From Oceanotoga teriensis (GTDB lineage: Bacteria > Thermotogota > Thermotogae > Petrotogales > Petrotogaceae): a stretch of DNA of 64,000 nucleotides. Below the pieces are notes generated by a model. That model was not told the origin of the DNA. It ran no database searches and saw only the letters and a program-made list of their open reading frames with translations. Of the stretch, positions 8,164 through 17,634 are shown in pieces. Location: the NCBI RefSeq assembly GCF_003148465.1, contig NZ_QGGI01000011.1:31347-95346 (forward strand). Reading direction: 5' to 3'. Made by a program: the position numbers and the translations under genes. Each line of letters opens with the position of its first letter. The first letter of the stretch is position 1.

Positions 8164-8589
8164 TTATCCCTCCTCGAAATCTTCGATAGTTTCTAAAGCG
8201 GTATGCCATGCAAGAGTGAAGCACTTTATTCTCATAGGATAAGTAGAAATATCTTTAAATATATCTAAGTCACCAATTATATGTTCATTAAAACTTTTCC
8301 CTTGGGACATTTTTATAACTTCATTTATGAGTTCTTTACCCTTTTCAGTATTTAATCCTTTTAGAGCTTCACACAGCATAGAAGTAGATGCCTGAGAAAT
8401 TATACAACCATGTCCCTTGAATTTAGCATCTTTTATGATATCATCTTCTATTTTTAAAAATAAATTTATTTCATCACCACAAGATAAATTTTTAGCATGG
8501 TTTTCATAAGCATTTTCTAAAGAACCTTTAAATTGAGGATTTTTTGCATAATCAAGAATAATTTCAGAATATAAATCTTCTAAACTCAT
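8164..8589 (-). CDS. sufU: SufU-type Fe-S assembly protein
   Basis: 141 residues of the SufU/NifU-N family. It takes persulfide sulfur from SufS and passes it on to SufBCD; in Gram-positive bacteria it does so by a zinc-dependent Cys exchange. The three family cysteines are visible: NLSCGD, GHGCIIS and RIKCFTLAW. The ATG at 8589 overlaps the sufS stop (ATGA) and has GGGAGTGG before it; a TTG 15 bases further up is less likely. Next to sufS in a complete suf operon, which makes the role fairly certain. Confidence 0.92.
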   Translation of the reverse strand: MSLEDLYSEIILDYAKNPQFKGSLENAYENHAKNLSCGDEINLFLKIEDDIIKDAKFKGHGCIISQASTSMLCEALKGLNTEKGKELINEVIKMSQGKSFNEHIIGDLDIFKDISTYPMRIKCFTLAWHTALETIEDFEEG

Positions 8590-9815
8590 TTTAACCACTC
8601 CCAAACTTTTATCAATCCATTATAAAGTTTGTCTACATCATTTTTATCATTGTAAATATAAAAACTTGCTCTACATGACGATTGAATTCCAATATCCTTC
8701 ATAATTAATTGAGCACAATGATGACCAGAACGAATTGCAATTCCAGTTAAATCATTTAATAAATGTGAAACATCATGAGGATGAATGTTTTTTAAATTAA
8801 AAGATATTATTCCAAATTGAGAAGAATCTTTAGGACCGTACAATTCTATAAAATCTAATTTATTTAATTTATTTATTGCATATTGTGTAATATCTGATAT
8901 ATGATCCGAAATTAAATCAAATCCTATTTCATCTATTATTTTTATTGCTTCATTTAAACCTGAAATCCCTTCCATATTTGGAGTACCAGCTTCAAATTTA
9001 TAAGGTAAAATATTGAAAGATGTATCTTCATAATCAACTTGATCTATCATTTCACCGCCAAATAGAAATGGATTCATATCATTCAAAATTTTTTTCTTTC
9101 CCCACAAAATACCTATACCACCAGGAGCTAACATTTTATGACCTGAAAATGCTACAAAGTCAGCATTTAATTCTTTTAAATTTATTTCATGATGAGGAAC
9201 ATATTGTGCCGCATCTATTAAAATTAAAGTTTTTTCATTTATATTTTTAATTTTTTTAATCAGATCTTTAATATCTATAATTTGTCCTGTGACATTTGAA
9301 TGAGCAGTAATAGCAACTAATCTTGTTTTTTTATTTATATTATTTAAATATTCAGATTCATTAAAAATGCCATCTTTATTCTTAAAAACCTTAGTATTTA
9401 TATTAAAATTTTTCCCTATTTGTTGCCAAGGGACAAAGTTTGCATGATGTTCTAAACTATTTAAAAGAATTTCATCACCATCATTAAAAAAATTTGAAAT
9501 AGCTAAAGAATAAGCAACAAGATTTATTGATTCCGTAGTTCCTTTGGTAAAAATAATTTCTTTAGAAGAAGAAGCATTCAAAAAATCTTTTAATAAATCT
9601 CTAGTTTCTTCTAACAATAAAGTAGATTCAGCTGCTAATGTATGACTTGATCTATGTACATTTGATCTATGATTTAAAGAATATTCATAAACTCTGTTTG
9701 CGACTCTTTTTGGTAAAAGAGTCGTCGCAGCAGAGTCTAAATAAACTAATTTGTTTTCATTAATATTGCGTTTCAAACTGGGAAATTCTAAATCAAATTT
9801 TTGACTCAATAACAT
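8586..9815 (-). CDS. sufS: Cysteine desulfurase SufS
   Basis: 409 residues, PLP-dependent class V, group II. Converts cysteine to alanine and holds the sulfur as persulfide for Fe-S assembly. Motifs: LDSAATT at the N terminus, HHANFVPWQ (about 143), DAAQYVPH (about 203), FSGHKMLAPGG with the PLP lysine (about 229), and RSGHHCAQ with the active-site Cys (about 367), followed by SSCRASFYIYN. The start overlaps the sufD end by 23 bases; AGGTGA precedes the ATG. Fourth gene of sufCBDSU. Confidence 0.94.
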   Translation of the reverse strand: MLLSQKFDLEFPSLKRNINENKLVYLDSAATTLLPKRVANRVYEYSLNHRSNVHRSSHTLAAESTLLLEETRDLLKDFLNASSSKEIIFTKGTTESINLVAYSLAISNFFNDGDEILLNSLEHHANFVPWQQIGKNFNINTKVFKNKDGIFNESEYLNNINKKTRLVAITAHSNVTGQIIDIKDLIKKIKNINEKTLILIDAAQYVPHHEINLKELNADFVAFSGHKMLAPGGIGILWGKKKILNDMNPFLFGGEMIDQVDYEDTSFNILPYKFEAGTPNMEGISGLNEAIKIIDEIGFDLISDHISDITQYAINKLNKLDFIELYGPKDSSQFGIISFNLKNIHPHDVSHLLNDLTGIAIRSGHHCAQLIMKDIGIQSSCRASFYIYNDKNDVDKLYNGLIKVWEWLK

Positions 9816-11007
9816 TTCTAATCACCTCAGAAGTTTCTTTATGATACTTTTCTACTTCGTCTATAAAAGATTCAAAAATAGCTAAAGAAAGAAGCCTTTT
9901 AGCTTCTACTTTAGAGAAACCTCTTGTCATAAGATAATAAAGCGTATCTTCATTTAAAGTTCCAACAGAAGCAGCATGAGAAGCATTAACTTCATTTTCG
10001 TCTACTAATAAACTTGGTATGGCTTCTGCTCTTGATTTTTCTGATAATAAAAGAGTATGTTCAGATTCAGAAGCATTAGCTTCTTTTGCATTTTTCTTTA
10101 TGTCTAAAGTTCCTCTAAAAACAGCTTTTGAAAGATCTTTTAAAACACCTTTCCCAGTAATATCGCCAGTAGTATTTTTTCCATAAAATCTTATCAAATA
10201 AAACATATCGATTATATTATCATTATATCCAAGAAAATAAGGTTTCATAAATGCATTTGAATTTTCACCACTAAGTCTAAAAATATAATGTGGAGAAGAA
10301 ATTCTTCCACTTATATGAAGGTCGTAAACATTTACAGTTGCATTTTCACCAACCTCAAATAAAGCATTATCTATATTTATATCTTTGTCACCTAAATGAG
10401 CTACATTTATTATTGTTAATTCAGCATTTTTACCTAAAAAACCTCTTAAAGAAGTTGTTCTAAAACCATCTTCGTTACTACCATTTAATATTCTAACTAC
10501 AGTAACTTTAGAATTTTCTTTTATATTAAAAATTGTATTTTCATATATAGGATTATCTAAATTATATTCTAATATTATAGGCTTTTTTTCTTCATTTTTT
10601 TTAGTTTTTATATAAAATCCAGTATTAAAAAAAGTATCTGACATTAAAAAAAACTTTCTATTAGCACCTTCCATATCATATTTTGCAAGAATTTTTAAAC
10701 CTTCTTCATCTATATTATCTATTGATAAAGGATTACCTGAAATTTTTGGATTAATTTTCTCTATATATTTTAATGGATCATAACCATTCAGTTTTGTTCT
10801 TTTCCATTTAGGAAATCCCCATTGTTTATAAGATTCATATCTTGTTTTTTTAAAAGTTATTAGATCTTTATTTTTATACTGTTCAATAGATCTTGAAAGT
10901 TCATTTTCATTATAATCTATTTCAGATTCAATTTGTGGAACTTTAGATTCCACAGTTAAAAAATTATTATGTTTTAAATCTATTGCTTTTTCAAATATTG
11001 TTTCCAT
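9793..11007 (-). CDS. sufD: Fe-S assembly scaffold protein SufD
   Basis: 404 residues of the SufB/SufD beta-helix family; partner of SufB in the SufBC2D scaffold that builds Fe-S clusters. N-terminal helical part with the KWKRTKL motif near 68, beta-helix core, and the C-terminal family signature ASESEHTLLLSEKSRAEAIP followed by ASHAASVG and YYLMTRG. Shorter than SufB and more divergent at the N terminus, as usual for SufD. Between sufB and sufS; GAGGTG precedes the ATG by about ten bases. Confidence 0.92.
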   Translation of the reverse strand: METIFEKAIDLKHNNFLTVESKVPQIESEIDYNENELSRSIEQYKNKDLITFKKTRYESYKQWGFPKWKRTKLNGYDPLKYIEKINPKISGNPLSIDNIDEEGLKILAKYDMEGANRKFFLMSDTFFNTGFYIKTKKNEEKKPIILEYNLDNPIYENTIFNIKENSKVTVVRILNGSNEDGFRTTSLRGFLGKNAELTIINVAHLGDKDINIDNALFEVGENATVNVYDLHISGRISSPHYIFRLSGENSNAFMKPYFLGYNDNIIDMFYLIRFYGKNTTGDITGKGVLKDLSKAVFRGTLDIKKNAKEANASESEHTLLLSEKSRAEAIPSLLVDENEVNASHAASVGTLNEDTLYYLMTRGFSKVEAKRLLSLAIFESFIDEVEKYHKETSEVIRNVIESKI

Positions 11008-11035
11008 TTATTAATTCACCTCTTTCACAATGATA

Positions 11036-12448
11036 TCAACCTATAGATGATTCAACTTCCATATTTATAAGTCTGTTCAATTCAATTGCATATTCTATTG
11101 GAAGTTCTTTTGCAAAAGGTTCAACAAAACCTCTAACAACCATAGCTTTTGCTTCTGCTTCAGAAAGGCCTCTTGTCATCAAATAATAAATTTGTTCATC
11201 TTTAATTCTTCCGATTTTTGCTTCATGACCAACGTCAGCTTCATTTGTATGAACTTCTATAAGAGGAACAGTATCACTTTTTGATTTATTATCCAGCATC
11301 AAAGCTTGACATTCTACAGAAGCTTTAGCACCTTTTGCATTTTCACCAATTTTTAACCATCCTCTATAAAAAGCCCAACCTCCAGCAACACTTATAGATC
11401 TTGCATCAATATTTGCAGAAGTATAAGGAGCAAACATCATAACCTTTGATCCAGCATCCATATGTTGATTAGAACCGGCATAAGTAATAGCCTTAGTTTC
11501 GGTTTTAGCTCCTTTTCCTCTCAAAATAGAAGAAGGATATATCATAGTTTTAAAAGAACCAAGTGAACCAGATACCCATTCCATTATTCCATCTCTATCA
11601 ACAATAGCTCTTTTAGTATTCAAATTATAAGTATTTTTACTCCAATTTTGAATAGTTGCATATTTAACTCTTGCAGATTCTTTTACATATATTTCTACCA
11701 TTCCAGCATGTATATTTGTAGTATTATAAAAAGGAGCAGAACATCCTTCAATGAAAGCTAATTCAGATCCTTCTTCTGCAACTATAATCGTATGTTCTAA
11801 TTGACCCATTCCTGGATTATTCATTCTGAAATAAGCTTGTAATGGTAGAGGAACTTTAACGCCACGAGGAACGTACAAAAATGTCCCTCCGCTCCATATA
11901 GCTCCATGCAATGCTGCATATTTATGGTTTGTAGCTGAAACAGCTTTCATAAAATATTGTTTTACAAGATCAGGGTATTTTTTTACAGCAGTTTCCATGT
12001 CCATAAAAATAACACCTAAATCTTCAAGATTTTTCTGAACATGTTGATAAACGACTTCTGAATCGTATTGAGCTCCAACGCCCGCCAAAGCTTTTCTTTC
12101 AGCTTCTGGAATACCTAGTTTTTCAAATGTATCTTTAATTTCATCAGGTACCTCATCCCAAGAGTTTGTTCTTTTGGCATTCGGTTTAATATAAGCAACT
12201 ATTTTACTTAAATCTAAATCTTTTAAATCTACTCCAAATTGCGGATCCTTCCAAGATTCAAATATTTTAAGAGATTTTAATCTCAAATCTAACATCCATT
12301 TTGGTTCTTGCTTTTGTTCTGAAATTTCATATATTATTTGCTTATTAAGGCCTGGTACAGACTTATAAGCATACATTTCAGGATTTCTAAAATCAAATCT
12401 ACTTTGATCTACAAGAAGATCCTTCATATCAAAATCTTTATTAGACAT
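11036..12448 (-). CDS. sufB: Fe-S assembly scaffold protein SufB
   Basis: 470 residues, highly conserved SufB. Core features: GVKVPLPLQAYFR, FIEGCSAP, NWSKNTYNLNTKR, GAKASVECQALMLD (region of the conserved Cys) and VGHEAKIGRI followed by YYLMTRGLSEAEA. SufB carries the nascent cluster in the SufBC2D complex. I chose the ATG at 12448, eight bases behind GGAGTGG, over the GTG at 12457, which would lie inside that binding site. Second gene of the operon after sufC. Confidence 0.95.
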   Translation of the reverse strand: MSNKDFDMKDLLVDQSRFDFRNPEMYAYKSVPGLNKQIIYEISEQKQEPKWMLDLRLKSLKIFESWKDPQFGVDLKDLDLSKIVAYIKPNAKRTNSWDEVPDEIKDTFEKLGIPEAERKALAGVGAQYDSEVVYQHVQKNLEDLGVIFMDMETAVKKYPDLVKQYFMKAVSATNHKYAALHGAIWSGGTFLYVPRGVKVPLPLQAYFRMNNPGMGQLEHTIIVAEEGSELAFIEGCSAPFYNTTNIHAGMVEIYVKESARVKYATIQNWSKNTYNLNTKRAIVDRDGIMEWVSGSLGSFKTMIYPSSILRGKGAKTETKAITYAGSNQHMDAGSKVMMFAPYTSANIDARSISVAGGWAFYRGWLKIGENAKGAKASVECQALMLDNKSKSDTVPLIEVHTNEADVGHEAKIGRIKDEQIYYLMTRGLSEAEAKAMVVRGFVEPFAKELPIEYAIELNRLINMEVESSIG

Positions 12449-12469
12449 CTTAACCACTCCTTAATTAAA

Positions 12470-13216
12470 CTATCCTTCAATCATAGAATAACCATTTTCT
12501 TCTATTTCTTTAGCCAATTCGGCACCACCAGTTGTGATTACATGACCTTGTGAATAAACATGAACAAAATCTGGAATAACATAATTCAAAATTCTTTGAT
12601 AATGAGTAATTAAAAGTATACCCATGTTCTCAGTTTTAAATTTATTTATCGATTCAGCAACTATTCTTAAAGCATCAATATCTAAACCTGAATCAATTTC
12701 ATCAAGAATAGCTAATTTAGGATTTAAAAGACCCATTTGCATTATTTCACTTTTCTTTTTTTCTCCACCAGAAAAACCATTATTTACATATCTATCTAAA
12801 AATAATTTATCCAAATAAACTGTGTCAGAAAGTTCATCGATTTTTCTGCTTAATTTCAAAGCAGATATACTATCATTTTCGTTTATATTTCTATAAGAAT
12901 TTAATAAAAATTGCCTCATTTTAACTCCATCAACTTCTTCTGGTGCTTGAAAAGACATAAATAAACCTAATTTAGCTCTTTCATCAGTAGAAAGATCAAG
13001 AATAGATTGTCCTTTAAAAAGAATATCACCTTCGAGAACTTCATATTTTGGGCTTCCCATTATAACATTTGCCAAAGTTGATTTACCAGAACCGTTAGGC
13101 CCCATTATTGCATGAATTTCTCCAGAATTAATAGTTAAATTTACACCTTTTAATATTACATTACCATCTTCTACTACACTAGCCTTTAAATCTCTCACTT
13201 CTAATATTTTTTCCAT
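12470..13216 (-). CDS. sufC: Fe-S assembly ATPase SufC
   Basis: 248-residue ABC-type ATPase without membrane domain. Walker A GPNGSGKST (about 39-47), Q-loop region SFQAPEEVDG, signature NGFSGGEKKKSE (about 146), Walker B LAILDEIDSGLD (about 169) and H-loop LLITHYQ. The GFSGGEKKK variant of the signature is typical of SufC. It drives the conformational change of SufBD that builds the cluster. First gene of the operon; GAGGAGG lies before the ATG, and the promoter is at 13275-13304. Confidence 0.95.
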   Translation of the reverse strand: MEKILEVRDLKASVVEDGNVILKGVNLTINSGEIHAIMGPNGSGKSTLANVIMGSPKYEVLEGDILFKGQSILDLSTDERAKLGLFMSFQAPEEVDGVKMRQFLLNSYRNINENDSISALKLSRKIDELSDTVYLDKLFLDRYVNNGFSGGEKKKSEIMQMGLLNPKLAILDEIDSGLDIDALRIVAESINKFKTENMGILLITHYQRILNYVIPDFVHVYSQGHVITTGGAELAKEIEENGYSMIEG

Positions 13217-13274
13217 TTAAATGCCTCCTCACAAACATTCAAATCAGATTGTTTTTGTTGTATATGTTAATTAA

Positions 13275-13304
13275 ATTCTACCATAAAAGTCAGAATTAAG
13301 TCAA
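13275..13304 (-). promoter_or_regulatory. Promoter of the suf operon
   Basis: Minus-strand TTGACT (13304-13299), 18-base spacer, TAGAAT (13280-13275). Good sigma-70 match, leader of about 50 bases. I see no dyad that would mark an Fe-S-sensing repressor. Confidence 0.65.
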
Positions 13305-13394
13305 ATTAAATATGATATTTTTTGTAAAGATTATATATAAAAAAAATTAATAAAAAAAATCAAAAAAATATGAAACATTTTTTTAAATGAAAAA

Positions 13395-13403
13395 TGATAT
13401 AAT
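13395..13403 (+). promoter_or_regulatory. Extended -10 promoter of the FchA-like gene
   Basis: TGA-TATAAT, an extended -10 element (TGnTATAAT), about 40 bases before the ATG at 13443. No good -35 is visible, which is usual for this promoter type. Confidence 0.55.
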
Positions 13404-13442
13404 ATACAATGACAAGATGTCTTCTTATAGGGGTGAGATAGC

Positions 13443-14030
13443 ATGTATAGAAAGATGAGCATAGAAAATTTTAATGAAAAATTGAACCAAAAAACTCATA
13501 TTCCAGGTGGTGGGGCAGTTGCGGCTATTGTAGGGTCTTTAGCGGCATCTTTAAGCGGAATGGTTGCCCAATATACACTTGAAAATGAAAAATATGAACA
13601 ACATGAAAGTAAAGTAGAAAAAGCTTTAGAAAAACTGATACATATATCCGATGTTTTAATGGACTGTGCAGACGAAGATTCAAGAGCTTTTGATAAGGTT
13701 TCAAAAGCTTATAAAGGCATAGGGGATAAAGATTTAGCATTGAGAGAAGCTGCCTTAGTTTCGGCTAAAATATCGAAATTAGGATATGAAATAATGGAAA
13801 TCTCTTATATGTTATACAAATATGGAAATAAAAACCTTAAATCGGATGCACAAATTTCTTGTTATCTTGGATATTCTGTTTATAACTCTGGATTAATACT
13901 TGTAAAAGTTAATGCTAAAAGTATTAAAGACAAAGAAATAAAAGAAAAAATAGTTGGAGATATAGATAAAATAATTATAACTGCTGACAAATTGTTAAAA
14001 GATATTAGAAAAGAAATAGATATCGATTAA
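13443..14030 (+). CDS. Cyclodeaminase/cyclohydrolase (FTCD-C/FchA) family protein
   Basis: 195 all-helical residues. IPGGGAVAA at 21-29 and a following small-residue helix are the hallmark of the formiminotransferase-cyclodeaminase C-terminal family, which includes methenyl-tetrahydrofolate cyclohydrolase FchA; CADEDSRAFDKV near 75-86 holds the usual conserved Asp and Phe. Likely acts on one-carbon tetrahydrofolate derivatives. GGGGTGA lies before the ATG. It is divergent from sufC and not tightly joined to tgt. No histidine-degradation genes are nearby, so a folate cyclohydrolase role is more plausible than formimino-THF deamination, but this is inference. Confidence 0.8.
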   Translation: MYRKMSIENFNEKLNQKTHIPGGGAVAAIVGSLAASLSGMVAQYTLENEKYEQHESKVEKALEKLIHISDVLMDCADEDSRAFDKVSKAYKGIGDKDLALREAALVSAKISKLGYEIMEISYMLYKYGNKNLKSDAQISCYLGYSVYNSGLILVKVNAKSIKDKEIKEKIVGDIDKIIITADKLLKDIRKEIDID

Positions 14031-14042
14031 AAGTTAGAAATA

Positions 14043-14166
14043 TTACGTATATTACAACGTAAGTTATAAAATAAAAATTACAAGGAGGGTAGACGTTATA
14101 GTAAAACATGTAATATTATAAAATAAAAAAATTTTATAAGTTTTACATAACGATTTTAAATAATTA
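14043..14166 (+). promoter_or_regulatory. Structured leader before tgt
   Basis: A strong ribosome-binding sequence AAGGAGGG (14082-14089) lies about 77 bases before the tgt ATG, with no usable start of its own. Between them lies an imperfect hairpin: CGTTAT(A)GTAAAAC (14094-14107) pairs with GTTTTACATAACG (14140-14152), and TTATAAAAT (14116-14124) with ATTTTATAA (14131-14139). The same TTATAAAAT also occurs at 14064-14072, so a rival pairing is possible. A further small hairpin is TTACGT/ACGTAA (14043-14062). Directly before the tgt ATG there is no Shine-Dalgarno sequence. Confidence 0.45.
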
Positions 14167-15288
14167 ATGTCAAAAATAAAATATGAACTACTACATGTTG
14201 ATAAATACTCAAAAGCGAGAAGAGGAAGAATACATACCCCACATGGTATTATAGAAACACCTGTTTTTATGCCTGTTGGTACTAATTCAACAGTTAAAGG
14301 ATTAACAAATGATCAAATAAAAAATATAGATTCTGAAATAATACTTTCAAATGCTTTTCATCTTTTTTTAAGACCTGGAATGGAAATAATGAAAGATTTT
14401 GAAGGTATACATAATTTTATGAATTGGAATAAACCTTTATTAACTGATAGCGGAGGATTTCAAGTTTTTTCTTTAAAGGATAGAAAAATATCAGAAGAAG
14501 GAGTGCTATTCAGATCCCCTCTTGATGGATCAAAAATAATGATGACTCCTGAGAAATCTATGGAAATCCAACAAACAATAGGTTCGGATATAGCAATGGC
14601 ATTTGATGAATGTGTAAATGCTAAATGGGGATATGAATACATGAAAGATTCGGTTGATAGAACTTATAGATGGGCAAAACGCTCATTTGAAGCACATAAA
14701 AAAGAAAATCAATCACTTTTTGGAATTGTTCAAGGCGGCTTATTTAGCGATTTAAGACAAAGAAGTTTAGAGCAAATAACTTCTATACCATTTGACGGAT
14801 TTGCACTTGGAGGTCTTGCAGTAGGGGAAAAATATCAAGAATCAGAAAAAGTGTTAAAAGAATTTGGTGATAAACTTCCAAAAGATAAACCTAGGTATAT
14901 AATGGGTATAGGATCACCAACCATGATGTTTTTATCTGTAGAAAATGGAATGGATATGTTCGATTGTGTATTACCAACGAGAATGGGAAGACATGGTACA
15001 GCATTAACTTGGAATGGAAAATTAAACTTGAAATCGGCAAAAAATAAATTTGATCATAGTCCTATAGAAAATGATTGTAATTGTTATGCTTGCAAAAATC
15101 ATACAAGAGGATATATAAATCATCTCTTAAAAAGAGATGAAATGTTGGGTAAAACTTTAATATCTATACATAATCTATACTTTAACATACACCTTATACA
15201 TAAAATGAGAGAAGCGATAGAAAATGATTCTTTTTTAGATTTCAAAAAAGAATTTTTTTCAAATTCGTCATATCCTTTACAAAATTAA
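14167..15288 (+). CDS. tgt: tRNA-guanine (preQ1) transglycosylase
   Basis: 373 residues. Exchanges G34 for preQ1 in tRNAs with GUN anticodons, a step of queuosine synthesis. Visible: TPVFMPVGT, DSGGFQVF (first catalytic Asp), GIVQGG, GGLAVGE, MFDCVLPTRMGRHGTALT with the nucleophilic Asp near 260, and the zinc site CNCYAC followed by a His about 27 residues later. Length is normal. An in-frame stop lies two codons upstream of the ATG, so the start is fixed there although it lacks a nearby ribosome binding site. A clear terminator follows. No other queuosine genes are present. Confidence 0.95.
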   Translation: MSKIKYELLHVDKYSKARRGRIHTPHGIIETPVFMPVGTNSTVKGLTNDQIKNIDSEIILSNAFHLFLRPGMEIMKDFEGIHNFMNWNKPLLTDSGGFQVFSLKDRKISEEGVLFRSPLDGSKIMMTPEKSMEIQQTIGSDIAMAFDECVNAKWGYEYMKDSVDRTYRWAKRSFEAHKKENQSLFGIVQGGLFSDLRQRSLEQITSIPFDGFALGGLAVGEKYQESEKVLKEFGDKLPKDKPRYIMGIGSPTMMFLSVENGMDMFDCVLPTRMGRHGTALTWNGKLNLKSAKNKFDHSPIENDCNCYACKNHTRGYINHLLKRDEMLGKTLISIHNLYFNIHLIHKMREAIENDSFLDFKKEFFSNSSYPLQN

Positions 15289-15301
15289 AAAAATTCAAAA
15301 A

Positions 15302-15333
15302 AAACAATCGGGCTTATGTCCGATTGTTTTTTT
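15302..15333 (+). terminator. Terminator of tgt
   Basis: AAACAATCGG (15302-15311) with CCGATTGTTT (15320-15329), 8-base loop, then a T run. The flanks TTCAAAA/TTTTGAA extend the stem, so it may work in both directions. Confidence 0.88.
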
Positions 15334-15441
15334 GAATTTAAATAAACTGTTATGAATGATATTCATCTCTAATTAATTTTTAATAAAATTAATATATAAT
15401 AACTATATATTGACTAAAATATGATTTAATGGGTGATAAAA

Positions 15442-15801
15442 ATGAAAATAGAAAAAATAATCTGGAGAGTAATATTTATTATATACATTACTCTTATTTT
15501 TTATTTATCTTTAAGTAAGCCAATAATACCATACTCTACTTTTAAATATGAAGATAAAATAATTCATTTTATAGCTTATTTTATAAGTTCAGACCTATTT
15601 TTTATGGCTTTTAAAAATACAAAAAGAAAAATTTTATTCAGTATTTCGATAATATTATATATATCTTTTCCAATAATAACCGAATATATACAATCTTTAT
15701 CAAAATATCATATATTTAGTTATTATGATATGATAGCAAGTCTTGGAGGTTTATTTTTTGGAATGATATTTTTTCTTATAAAAAATAAAGCCTTCAAGTA
15801 A
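15442..15801 (+). CDS. VanZ-like membrane protein
   Basis: 119 residues with four predicted membrane segments (about 7-25, 38-53, 63-83, 97-113). The family pattern is visible: DKIIHFIAYF in the loop before the second segment, TEYIQSL after the third, and YYDMIASLGGLFFG in the last. VanZ-like proteins are linked to cell-envelope properties, such as low-level teicoplanin resistance, but most members have no known role. The ATG at 15442 is preceded by GGGTGA; a GTG three codons earlier lies in that site. A TATAAT at 15395-15400 may be its -10. Confidence 0.75.
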   Translation: MKIEKIIWRVIFIIYITLIFYLSLSKPIIPYSTFKYEDKIIHFIAYFISSDLFFMAFKNTKRKILFSISIILYISFPIITEYIQSLSKYHIFSYYDMIASLGGLFFGMIFFLIKNKAFK

Positions 15802-15849
15802 AAATATCATTAAAATATTATGCTATAATTTCTTTTGGAGGTGTACAAT

Positions 15850-17622
15850 TTGAAAAAAATAAAATATGCTATAGTATATCTTAACATAGAACCAAATTAT
15901 GCTAAATTACATAATTTACCAGTAAAATTACCAATTCTCGCGGAAGATTTTTATAAAGCAAAAAATGAAAATAAAATACCTTTAGACATAATAATAAGAG
16001 GACTTGAAGCTCAAATAAATGTAAAAAAAGATGAATATTATTCGAGTTATTTAGTTTATCATTATTATGAAATGTTTAAACAATTGATGAATAAAGAAGA
16101 TTTTGAATTAGCTTACAAATATTTATTAAAAGCTAAAGAAATTTTACATGATTATAGATTTCATTTTTATTCCGGTTTATATTATGCAAAACTCGGAAAT
16201 GAAGAAATTGCAGAATTAGAATTAAAACAATCCATAAGTGAAAAAAAAGATTTTGCTTATGGATACTTTGAGCTTGGAAATTTAATGTATTTCAGAAAGA
16301 TTTATGATGAAGCTGTCGATTATTACATAAAAGCTATAGAATCAGATAAAGAATTTTCGCTAGCATACCTAAAAATAGGAGATATATTCGCAGAAAATGG
16401 AAGATATGAACAGGCAATAGAAAACTACTTTAAAGTTATTAAATTAGATTCTCAATTTATTCCAGTTTATCAAAGATTAGGAGTAATCTATAATCAACTA
16501 GAAAGATATAAAGATGCTTATCTAATACATAAAAAAGCATTGGAAATAGATAGAAACAATTATGAAATTTATTATAATAATTCATATAGTTTATCAAAAC
16601 TTGGCAGACATTTAGATGCCATAAAAAATTTAGAAAAGGCACTTACTATAAAAGAAACGGATTTTATTCTTCATGAATTATCCTTAGAATACAAAAATAT
16701 AGGAGAGTTTATAAAAGCTATAAATGCAGAAGAAAAAGCTTTAAAACTTTCAAGTGATGAAAACAAAAATCTAATATATTTAACACTTTTAAAATTATAT
16801 ACAATAATTGAAGATGAAGAAAATGTAATAAAAAATTATAACAAACTTAAAAATACTGATTTACAAATACCTTCAAAATCACTTTTGATGTTTTTTTACC
16901 TTTCAAAAGGAGATATAGAAAATACAGAAAAGATTTTAAGCAAACTAAATAAAGAAGGACTATTTTTAAGTTTACCATTAAGATTAGACAAAATAGATAC
17001 TTATTTAGAAAAATTAGAAAGTTATACAGATTTGGCAGTTGAAAAAGCTTTATTAGAAAGTTTTGATGATGATGGAATGATAGATGCCAAAATTCTTTCA
17101 GAAAAATTATCAGAAAATGGATTAAAAGGAGAATATATAGGTTGGTTAAAAGAACCTTTAGATAAAACATCTAAATTAAAACCATTAGGATTAAAAGTAA
17201 TAATAAATGCTCTATACTTATCTGGATTCAACTATGGATTATCAGAAAGAGTAGAATCAACACTTTCAAAATACTTATGGAAAGATAATTATGGATTAGC
17301 TTTTTCAAAAGTTCTTTTAAGATACTATCAAAATAGAGTTTTTGGAGAGCAAAGTAATTTAGAAAATTTTATAGAAGAAATAATAGAAGAAATAAAAGAT
17401 TTAAACTATAAATTTTCTAAAATAATTTCGGAATATGAAACATATATATTGGACTTTGATTCTATTTTAGAATCGAATATGAAAACATTTGAAGATGCTT
17501 TATACATATTTTTATCAGCTATGAGATTTGATTTAAGTATTGAGGAAATAGAAAATCAAAAATTCAAAAATGAAGAAGTAAAGGATTTAATAATGTTTGT
17601 AGCAAAGTTAAACAGATTATAA
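15850..17622 (+). CDS. Tetratricopeptide repeat protein
   Basis: About 590 residues, cytosolic, no signal peptide. Residues about 75-285 form six or more TPR units with the typical pattern (AYGYFELGNLMYFRKIYDEA, AYLKIGDIFAENGRYEQA, YQRLGVIYNQLERYKDA). The C-terminal half is helical without recognisable domain. TPRs bind other proteins, so a scaffold role is likely. The start is TTG 15850, six bases behind GGAGGTG; the earlier TTG at 15835 overlaps that site. Thirteen bases before the next gene, a large exported protein, with which it is probably co-expressed. Confidence 0.75.
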   Translation: MKKIKYAIVYLNIEPNYAKLHNLPVKLPILAEDFYKAKNENKIPLDIIIRGLEAQINVKKDEYYSSYLVYHYYEMFKQLMNKEDFELAYKYLLKAKEILHDYRFHFYSGLYYAKLGNEEIAELELKQSISEKKDFAYGYFELGNLMYFRKIYDEAVDYYIKAIESDKEFSLAYLKIGDIFAENGRYEQAIENYFKVIKLDSQFIPVYQRLGVIYNQLERYKDAYLIHKKALEIDRNNYEIYYNNSYSLSKLGRHLDAIKNLEKALTIKETDFILHELSLEYKNIGEFIKAINAEEKALKLSSDENKNLIYLTLLKLYTIIEDEENVIKNYNKLKNTDLQIPSKSLLMFFYLSKGDIENTEKILSKLNKEGLFLSLPLRLDKIDTYLEKLESYTDLAVEKALLESFDDDGMIDAKILSEKLSENGLKGEYIGWLKEPLDKTSKLKPLGLKVIINALYLSGFNYGLSERVESTLSKYLWKDNYGLAFSKVLLRYYQNRVFGEQSNLENFIEEIIEEIKDLNYKFSKIISEYETYILDFDSILESNMKTFEDALYIFLSAMRFDLSIEEIENQKFKNEEVKDLIMFVAKLNRL

Positions 17623-17634
17623 GGGGTGTAAATA

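Noticed and set aside
14031..14166. preQ1 riboswitch before tgt
   Set aside because: The short preQ1-I pattern (stem, C-rich loop, A-rich tail pairing into the loop) is not visible; the structure is kept as an unassigned leader.
15395..15400. TATAAT as promoter of the VanZ-like gene
   Set aside because: No acceptable -35 within 16-18 bases and TATAAT-like strings are frequent in this AT-rich DNA; mentioned only in the gene entry.
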